The position numbers were made by a program, and so were the translations under genes. The notes beneath the pieces were generated by a model, which was not told the origin of the DNA, made no database searches, and saw nothing but the letters and a program-made list of their open reading frames with translations. This document shows, piece by piece, positions 60,601 through 64,000 of a stretch of 64,000 bases of DNA. The first letter of the stretch is position 1. Every line of letters begins with the position of its first letter. Source of the DNA: Paguma larvata (lineage: Eukaryota > Chordata > Mammalia > Carnivora > Viverridae); NCBI GenBank assembly GCA_030068075.1, contig CM057829.1:88031889-88095888 (forward strand), written 5' to 3'.

Positions 60601-60997
60601 CCCGAACTATGCCAACACTTCACATACCTGTGCCCATCCCACCCCAACCCGCGTCCCCCCACCCCCGGGCCTAGCTTATCCAAGAATCCGAAGTTACACT
60701 CCTTCCTTCCCCTGAGACCGAACCTCCTTAGCCCCCGCCCTTTCCCGCTCACAGACCACCCCCCCCCCACCACCAAATGTTGCCAGGGGGCGGGGAGAGG
60801 GGAGTAGCCGGAGAAAAGTGCGTCCCGCTTCCAGCCGCTGCAGCCTCCCGTGAGACCCCGCGGCGCTCGGGACAGAGGCAGAGATCCAGGCCAAGGGGAA
60901 TCGCAGGCCCGGTCCTCACCGACTTCCAAGAACAATCCCCGGTGAGAAGACGGAAGATCACTTACTAATGGGAGCTCTGCCAAAAGTTCCCTGCCAT
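36619..60997 (-). CDS. CCNC: CCNC, cyclin C (complete)
   Basis: Cyclin C activates CDK8 and CDK19 and, with MED12 and MED13, forms the Mediator kinase module in the nucleus; a cytosolic pool has been tied to stress-induced mitochondrial fission. Twelve coding exons on the minus strand join in phase to 283 codons plus TAA, the length I know for human cyclin C. The start [20 protein letters not shown], the first cyclin fold (about residues 45-145, with [20 protein letters not shown]), the second fold (about 150-250, with [20 protein letters not shown]) and the tail [18 protein letters not shown] are all present. Every intron has GT and AG ends. Two residues in exon 5 (Thr109, Ala113) differ from the human sequence as I remember it; otherwise I see no change. 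Transcription runs toward TSTD3 from a CpG island at 60.6-61.4 kb. Very secure identification. Confidence 0.97.
38098..38216 (-). CDS. CCNC: CCNC coding exon 11
   Basis: Acceptor tccttctag, donor AACAG|GTACTT. Encodes [20 protein letters not shown] and the basic, proline-rich [10 protein letters not shown]. Confidence 0.97.
39120..39199 (-). CDS. CCNC: CCNC coding exon 10
   Basis: Acceptor ttccttccag, donor GAGAAG|GTAGTC. Encodes [20 protein letters not shown] and LSVDMEK. Confidence 0.97.
39767..40272 (+). mobile_element. Tigger/pogo-type MITE with SINE insert
   Basis: Terminal inverted repeats cagttgacctttgaacaac (39768) and ttgtccaagggtcaacta (about 40253), preceded by TA. Inside are gactcccccaaaacttaac and tagtcgattaacacatat, standard for this family. 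No transposase. Confidence 0.75.
39833..40028 (+). repeat. Can-SINE inside the MITE
   Basis: Duplication aaatctgcatga / aaatcgcatgta. Confidence 0.9.
40731..40955 (+). repeat. Felid Can-SINE
   Basis: Duplication aactggtgag / aacaggtgag; complex A-rich tail at 40932-40964. Confidence 0.92.
41067..41306 (+). repeat. Felid Can-SINE with CA/GT insertion
   Basis: Duplication aagctcttcc. Its pyrimidine tract is interrupted by a cacacgcacatgtgcgtgcg run. Confidence 0.92.
41321..41525 (+). repeat. hAT-type non-autonomous element
   Basis: Inverted ends cagggtttctcaacctt and ctctggttgagaaccacc. Inside is aggatgctaagcagcatctc. A complete small MER-type element. Confidence 0.75.
42295..42535 (-). repeat. 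MIR, antisense
   Basis: agtgcttaatatgtggcagg, ttttgcaattaaggaaacaa and actcagaaaggttaaatact. Confidence 0.7.
42966..43033 (-). CDS. CCNC: CCNC coding exon 9
   Basis: Acceptor tttttatag, donor TTAG|GTATGT. Encodes [19 protein letters not shown] and IAL of the second cyclin box. Confidence 0.97.
43310..43475. repeat. AT-rich low-complexity tract
   Basis: About 160 bases built of tata, tacat and attata units with many short inverted copies, in CCNC intron 8, about 300 bases upstream of exon 9 in transcript order. Confidence 0.75.
43775..43866 (-). CDS. CCNC: CCNC coding exon 8
   Basis: Acceptor tttctag, donor GCATG|GTAATT. Encodes [19 protein letters not shown] and [11 protein letters not shown], the link into the second cyclin box. 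Confidence 0.97.
44547..44582 (-). CDS. CCNC: CCNC coding exon 7 (36-base micro-exon)
   Basis: Acceptor taaaacag, donor ATG|GTAAGT. Exactly 12 codons, [12 protein letters not shown]. Confidence 0.96.
45050..45160 (+). repeat. MER5-like fragment
   Basis: gcatccagagttgataacca and tcaggcctcaagtctgaaa; weak. Confidence 0.3.
45330..45385 (-). CDS. CCNC: CCNC coding exon 6
   Basis: Acceptor ttttctgcag, donor CAT|GTAAGT. Encodes [19 protein letters not shown]. Confidence 0.97.
45628..45676 (+). repeat. SINE tail fragment
   Basis: cccgctcatgctctctctct and the A-tail only. A second SINE landed in this tail. Confidence 0.75.
45677..45890 (+). repeat. Felid Can-SINE inserted in a SINE tail
   Basis: Near-consensus; duplication aaaaaaatttttt on both sides. 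Confidence 0.92.
45900..47080. other. CCNC intron 5, no clear content
   Basis: AT-rich intron sequence between exons 6 and 5. No exon or confident repeat seen; an atatatgtatgtgt run lies near 45990. Confidence 0.5.
47080..47800 (-). repeat. Old L1 untranslated fragment split by an LTR
   Basis: actgaaaagatgatagttac before, and ctcacccagtttcccttgtt, ttctgttccaggctcttatc after the LTR at 47140 are contiguous in L1M sequence. Confidence 0.5.
47140..47524 (+). repeat. MaLR-type LTR (MLT1/MST-like)
   Basis: tgttataggctgaatgtttg, catatgttgaagtcctaact, gtttagatgaggtcatgagg, gaactgtgagaaataaacac and the end caagcagactaagac are in the expected order. Confidence 0.78.
47824..48020 (-). repeat. Can-SINE
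   Basis: Duplication caaaatatcatt / caaaacatcatt. Confidence 0.88.
48190..48700 (-). repeat. L1 fragment, antisense, with SINE insert
   Basis: taaaatacacattacataaa, ttgtgcaaccatcaccacaa, gcaaaactgaaaactccat and ggaatcatacagtatttatc, continuing past the SINE with catgttgtagcatgtgaaa. Confidence 0.7.
48537..48648 (-). repeat. Older Can-SINE, tRNA-like head only
   Basis: Duplication aaggttcatccatg / aaggctcatccatg. Includes gtaatctctacacgaaacat. Confidence 0.85.
49777..49828 (-). CDS. CCNC: CCNC coding exon 5
   Basis: Acceptor tttctctag, donor GTGT|GTAAGTG. Encodes [17 protein letters not shown]. Human reads RLIAAATSV at the same place as I recall it, so residues 109 and 113 appear changed. 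Confidence 0.94.
50531..50704 (+). repeat. Can-SINE, diverged
   Basis: Duplication gaactaaact (50519 and 50707). Confidence 0.85.
50773..50792. repeat. (TA)n microsatellite
   Basis: Ten TA units following a G-rich run. Confidence 0.8.
50988..51097 (-). repeat. Older Can-SINE, tRNA-like head only
   Basis: Duplication aggaataattct (50972 and about 51102). Confidence 0.85.
51337..51520 (+). repeat. Can-SINE, first of a tandem pair
   Basis: Head ggggcacctggggtgtctta; ends with aataaacaaacatta directly against the next head. Confidence 0.88.
51521..51737 (+). repeat. Felid Can-SINE, second of a tandem pair
   Basis: Head ggggcccctgggtggctagg, body with deletion, and a (CT)n run near 51657-51686. 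Confidence 0.9.
52480..52965 (+). repeat. MIR split by a SINE
   Basis: agttaaaagcatggaattag before the SINE. After it come cttaggcaaatttcttaatc, ctcagtttcctgaaatatta and agcacttggtatatatagta. Confidence 0.75.
52538..52765 (+). repeat. Felid Can-SINE inside the MIR
   Basis: Duplication tcaaatactggct / tcaaatattggct. Confidence 0.92.
52980..53178 (+). repeat. Can-SINE
   Basis: Duplication aaagacatgtata / aaagacgtgtata. Confidence 0.9.
53335..53404 (-). CDS. CCNC: CCNC coding exon 4
   Basis: Acceptor attttag, donor GAG|GTATGA. Encodes [20 protein letters not shown] and SKVE, the core of the first cyclin box. Confidence 0.97.
53458..53660 (+). repeat. Felid Can-SINE between CCNC exons 3 and 4
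   Basis: Lies about 55 bases from exon 4 and 120 bases from exon 3. Opposite orientation to the gene. Duplication acactgga / acattgga. Confidence 0.9.
53781..53865 (-). CDS. CCNC: CCNC coding exon 3
   Basis: Acceptor ttcttctag, donor GCCAG|GTAGGA. Encodes [19 protein letters not shown] and VYFKRFYA, start of the first cyclin box. Confidence 0.97.
54704..54810 (-). CDS. CCNC: CCNC coding exon 2
   Basis: Acceptor cttttag, donor AATG|GTAAAC. Encodes [20 protein letters not shown] and [13 protein letters not shown], the N-terminal helix that contacts the kinase. Confidence 0.97.
54971..55172 (+). repeat. Can-SINE
   Basis: Perfect 15-base duplication gagaattatctcact (54956 and 55173). About 160 bases upstream of CCNC exon 2 in transcript order. 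Confidence 0.93.
55851..55996 (+). repeat. Can-SINE with internal deletion
   Basis: Duplication aaaagtacatg (55837 and about 56000). Confidence 0.88.
56200..56395 (-). repeat. Can-SINE
   Basis: Duplication tgcacactgtacttc / tgtacattgtaattc. Confidence 0.88.
57277..57487 (-). repeat. Can-SINE with a ctgacag tandem
   Basis: Duplication ctatcattcattta / ctatcatttattta. Has four or five ctgacag units at 57362-57395. Confidence 0.88.
58350..58552 (+). repeat. Can-SINE
   Basis: Duplication atgttaatatca / gtgttaatattg. Confidence 0.9.
59495..59702 (+). repeat. Felid Can-SINE
   Basis: Duplication aaaaagtgggctg / aaaaagttgggcag. Confidence 0.9.
60106..60126. repeat. (CA)n microsatellite
   Basis: About ten CA units following atatata. 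Confidence 0.8.
60966..60997 (-). CDS. CCNC: CCNC coding exon 1
   Basis: ATG at 60997, encoding [10 protein letters not shown] and two bases of the Tyr codon, then donor TA|GTAAGTG. It lies in the CpG island. Confidence 0.97.
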
Positions 60998-61324
60998 GGA
61001 ACACAGCTTGCCCTGATAAAAAAGCACCAGCCGGCGGAGCGGCCCGCGGAGCGACCATAGACTCAGCCCGCCCGGTAACTGCGCTCCTGGATCTGATCGG
61101 CTCGGCTCCGCTCCGCGGCGGCTACGGTGAGAGGAAGAGGATGGCACTCTATTCTCCTGTCGCCGGCCGGCAACACTCTACAGTGTAAATCTGTTCCTAT
61201 GGATAAAAGTTCCGGCCCGCCCCTCCGTAGCCATAGCGGAGGAAGCCGGAGGATAGGAGACGCCCTGTGGGCGCATAAGGGGCGGGAACTGGTGCTCATG
61301 GAAGTCTCGCTGCGTTCGGAAGGC

Positions 61325-61334
61325 TCTCGCGAGA
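61325..61334. promoter_or_regulatory. TCTCGCGAGA promoter element
   Basis: A perfect copy of the palindromic TCTCGCGAGA core-promoter motif, extended to the 14-base palindrome gctctcgcgagagc at 61323-61336. It lies about 330 bases upstream of the CCNC start codon. The motif is known from CpG-island, often bidirectional, promoters. Confidence 0.6.
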
Positions 61335-61740
61335 GCTTCCTACCAGTTCCGGCCTGGAACCCGCGAGCTGTTTTCTCTGAGCAGCATCCGTTCGCTGAGT
61401 GGGCAGTAGATAGGGCAACTAGGCTGGTTTGGGATTTTGTTATTTCATTTTACAGGCCTCCACGATGGCACTTCATTAAGATATAAGATTTCCTGACTTT
61501 AATTCTTTGACCCGCTCTTGGAAAGAGGAATAAAGATTATTTTATCCTTAAAATAAATAAATAATAAAGATTATTTTATCCTCAAGGAGCTACCAAATTT
61601 ACCGGCACCAAGTCGAATACATTCTTAATGGAGTTCTTTTGGATCGGATTGAAAACTTAGAGCAGCAGTGCTTTTCAAAGTCAGAGACTACCGGTTTTCC
61701 AGAACAGTGAAAAACATTTTCCTTTATTATATGTATATGC

Positions 61741-62451
61741 TGAAGAGAGCGGTTTTAAAATTTTATGTCCAAATGGCAGCTCTGCCTTAGTTTGAAGCTA
61801 AGTTCTCTTTTTCTGTAAATCAATGGACAGATACCGGGTTAAAGATAGCTGCCCTGGCCTTCTGCCGATTGTGGACCACTGATAAGAAATACAATTGCTG
61901 AGTATTCTGTTTTGCTTACAGTTTGCTGTAAACATTGTAAAACTTTTTCTGAGTCTAGTCTGACATGTATTAGTTTGAGTATCTGGCATTTCTCACTTCA
62001 GTAACCTTGCTTCCCTCACATTCTTCCCCTTTCACCTTTCAGACATTCATTAGCTTGAGCAGACATTTATTAGCTTGAGAACCTTGCTTCCCTCACATTC
62101 TTCTCCTTCCCCCTTTTCTGACATGTATTAGGATAAATAACTAACTTTTTCACATAATGGACAGAGACTTCCCGCCAAAGAGCAAACAAAGAAACTCCAA
62201 TCAGAGGGCTGCATATGTTCGTATTTCAAATATCGACCAATCAGTCACCCTATAACCTGAAACCTTCCTGTATTATTTGTCTCTGTCTATAAAAACGCTA
62301 TACCAGCCCTGTTCGGGGCCTTTTTGCATTACTGGCAGCGGTATGCGAAAGGACCGGGATCGATCCTGAAATAAAACGACCCTTGCCACTTGGCTTTGAC
62401 TTTCGACTCTGGTGGTCTCTTGTGGGGGGATTCGAGAATTCGGGCACAACA
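61741..62451 (+). mobile_element. Probable class I endogenous retrovirus solo LTR
   Basis: The right part has LTR signals in order: two CCAATCAG boxes (62197 and 62237), TATAAAAA at 62288, and AATAAA at 62370 followed by a GT-rich segment and the end CACAACA. The proposed element starts TG, ends CA and is flanked by the 4-base duplication ATGC (61737-61740 and 62452-62455). The upstream part holds near-duplicate segments 77 bases apart (AACCTTGCTTCCCTCACATT at 62003 and 62080), like enhancer repeats in a retroviral U3. No primer-binding site or viral gene is adjacent, so it is a solo LTR. The right boundary and class are fairly safe; the left boundary rests on the duplication. Its promoter points away from CCNC. 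Confidence 0.65.
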
Positions 62452-62624
62452 ATGCATCTGTGTGTGTATTCATATATATGTACCAAATAGAAACATACAG
62501 CCCAAAATGCAATAATTTCATTTTACAAGATGAAATAATCTGTATTTGTCATTCTTTTTGTTGTAACATTGCATTTATTATAAAGCTAATTTTTATAAAT
62601 AATTGGATACACCTGAAAGTTGTT

Positions 62625-62940
62625 CACAGAAGACCAGTGTTATGACTAGCTTAAGATATTACTTTTCAACTAAGCGAAGTAAGTCAGAGAAAGATACCAT
62701 ATGATTTCACTCATGTCCTGTTAAGAAACAAAACAAAGAAAAAGAGACAGAAAAACAGACTTTTAAATATAGATAACAAACTGGTGGTTGCCAGAAAGGA
62801 GGTGAGTGGGTGAATGGGTGAAGAGTACACATATCAGTGATGAGTGCTGAGTAATGTATAGAATTGTTGACTCTTACTGTATATCTGAACTAATACAACA
62901 TTGTATATTAATTATACTTGAATAAAAAATAATTTTAAAA
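62625..62940 (+). mobile_element. L1 3' end (carnivore type)
   Basis: Resembles the carnivore L1 3' end: atatgatttcactcatgt, then aacaaactggtggttgccag, tgatgagtgctgagt, and a tail ttgaataaaaaataatttt. Strongly 5' truncated. Confidence 0.8.
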
Positions 62941-62969
62941 AGGGTAAAATTAGAGGGAAAACTATTTTT

Positions 62970-63146
62970 TAGGTTTATTTATTTATTGGGGGGGGATCAG
63001 CAAGAGAGGGAGAGAGAGAATCCCAAGCAGACACGGCAGCGTCAGCACAGCTCCATGTAGGGCTCAATCCCACTAACCCGTGAGATCATGACCTGAGCCG
63101 AAATCTAGAGTTAGATGCCTAACCAACCGAGCCACCCAGGGCCCCA
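62970..63146 (-). repeat. Can-SINE
   Basis: Duplication gaaaactatttttta / gaaaacccattttta, with G-run at 62990. Confidence 0.88.
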
Positions 63147-63346
63147 AGAAAACCCATTTTTAAAAGAAGACACTATTTTTCACACCGAGGGTAGAGATGA
63201 ATTAGGGGGTGGTGACATTGTGAGTCTGATAAGCATTTTCCTGAATGAAATAAAATATCAGGCATGTCAGAAATAGCAAGTATTATAATAGTATTTTAAA
63301 TTTTGTATTAAATTGTATATGTATACATATATCTGTATATACATGA

Positions 63347-63372
63347 TGACCATATGTATATACATATGGTCA
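63347..63372. repeat. 26-base perfect palindrome
   Basis: The stretch equals its own reverse complement over 26 bases, with core atgtatatacat and arms gaccat/atggtc. It sits in AT-rich DNA rich in gtata/tatac steps. Confidence 0.9.
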
Positions 63373-63803
63373 AGATGGGAAATGCATGTCAGTAGCTTAA
63401 CATAAAAGTATTTTGTATGTCACATGTCACTACCATCAAGTCTGATATGGATTCTATTGACCTAGGTGGTTGTCCTCCAGATCTTCAAGGATCTGGCATA
63501 TTTTCATCTTTCAACTACTCTAAATTGGTTTTTTGCTTCTGGGCTTCAAATCTTTCTAGAGAGAATTCAGAGCGCTCTCAGTGACTCTTAATCAGTGTTA
63601 AGAAACTTGAAACAGAAACAATACACTCACTTCCTTTCATGACCCGTTGACCAGAATAGGCACATACCTCTAACTTAACTGCAAATGGGGCTGAAAAATG
63701 CAGAGGAACATTTAGCATATTTGATGAACACCTATGTGGACTACACTGTAGATCACAGTCAAACAAGTTCAAAAAGCGGTAGCTTAAGAAACACCAGGCC
63801 ATA

Positions 63804-63977
63804 GGGGCACCTGGGTGGCTCAGTCGGTTGAGTGTTCGACTTCGGCTCAGGTCAGGATCTCTCGAGCCCCACGTTGGGCTCACTGCTATTAGCTTGTCAG
63901 CAAAGAGCCTGCTCCAGATCCTGTGTCTCTCTCTCTCAGTCCCTCCCCCACTTGCACTCTCTCAAAAAATAAATAAA
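63804..63977 (+). repeat. Felid Can-SINE
   Basis: Perfect 17-base duplication aagaaacaccaggccat (63786 and 63978). Confidence 0.94.
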
Positions 63978-64000
63978 AAGAAACACCAGGCCATTGGCTA

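Larger units (their letters stand above)
60600..61390. promoter_or_regulatory. CpG island and promoter region of CCNC
   Basis: GC-rich, CpG-dense sequence around coding exon 1 and upstream. On the minus strand there are GC boxes and ETS-like CCGGAA near 61215-61250. The transcription start is probably 61050-61200. Confidence 0.75.

Noticed and set aside
60531..61058. 175-codon minus-strand open frame over the CCNC promoter
   Set aside because: GC-rich CpG-island sequence with few stops by chance. It reads through the real CCNC exon 1 and its donor in another frame, and resembles no family.
61127..61486. 119-codon plus-strand open frame upstream of CCNC
   Set aside because: Low-complexity promoter composition and no homology that I recognise. 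It could at most be a divergent non-coding transcript.
61741..62455. Intact endogenous provirus
   Set aside because: Only one LTR is present; no gag, pol or env similarity follows within the window.

Overview
The window is carnivore nuclear DNA, almost certainly from a cat (Felidae). About 60 copies of a tRNA-derived Can-SINE with the felid body sequence are scattered through it. Each has a head reading gggcgcctgggtggctcag, a CT-rich 3' part and an A-rich tail. Three genes with vertebrate splice sites can be reconstructed: USP45 (minus), TSTD3 (plus) and CCNC (minus). From general knowledge this is the gene order of human chromosome 6q16.2.

Region by region: (1) 1-18.4 kb is the 5' part of USP45, read right to left. 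Two possible untranslated first-exon ends lie in a CpG island at 18.0-18.6 kb, and four coding exons encode the N-terminus and UBP-type zinc finger. The catalytic domain lies beyond position 1. (2) 18.5-22.2 kb is intergenic, with old L1, one SINE pair and a MaLR-type LTR. (3) 22.2-30.0 kb is TSTD3: four coding exons, 159 codons, a complete single-domain rhodanese with the C-x-x-G-x-R active-site loop. (4) 30.0-35.4 kb is the convergent gap between TSTD3 and CCNC, filled with DNA-transposon, MIR, L1 and SINE remnants. (5) 35.4-61.3 kb is the whole of CCNC (cyclin C): twelve coding exons joining into exactly 283 codons plus stop, a candidate poly(A) signal, and a CpG-island promoter with a TCTCGCGAGA element. 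Its first intron holds about 3.5 kb of a decayed antisense L1. (6) 61.4-64.0 kb is upstream of CCNC. It holds what looks like a class I endogenous retrovirus solo LTR (CCAAT, TATA and AATAAA signals, 4-bp target duplication), an L1 3' end, two SINEs and a 26-bp perfect palindrome.

The genes do not form a functional unit. USP45 is a deubiquitinase linked to DNA repair. TSTD3 is a poorly characterised rhodanese-fold protein. CCNC is the cyclin partner of CDK8/CDK19 in the Mediator kinase module. I see no prokaryotic genes, CRISPR arrays, RNA genes or novel multi-gene system. The points most worth a second look are the LTR beside the CCNC promoter, the TSTD3 protein model, two apparent substitutions in cyclin C, and SINEs stacked at reused target sites. 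Repeat family names are from pattern recognition, not a database search.
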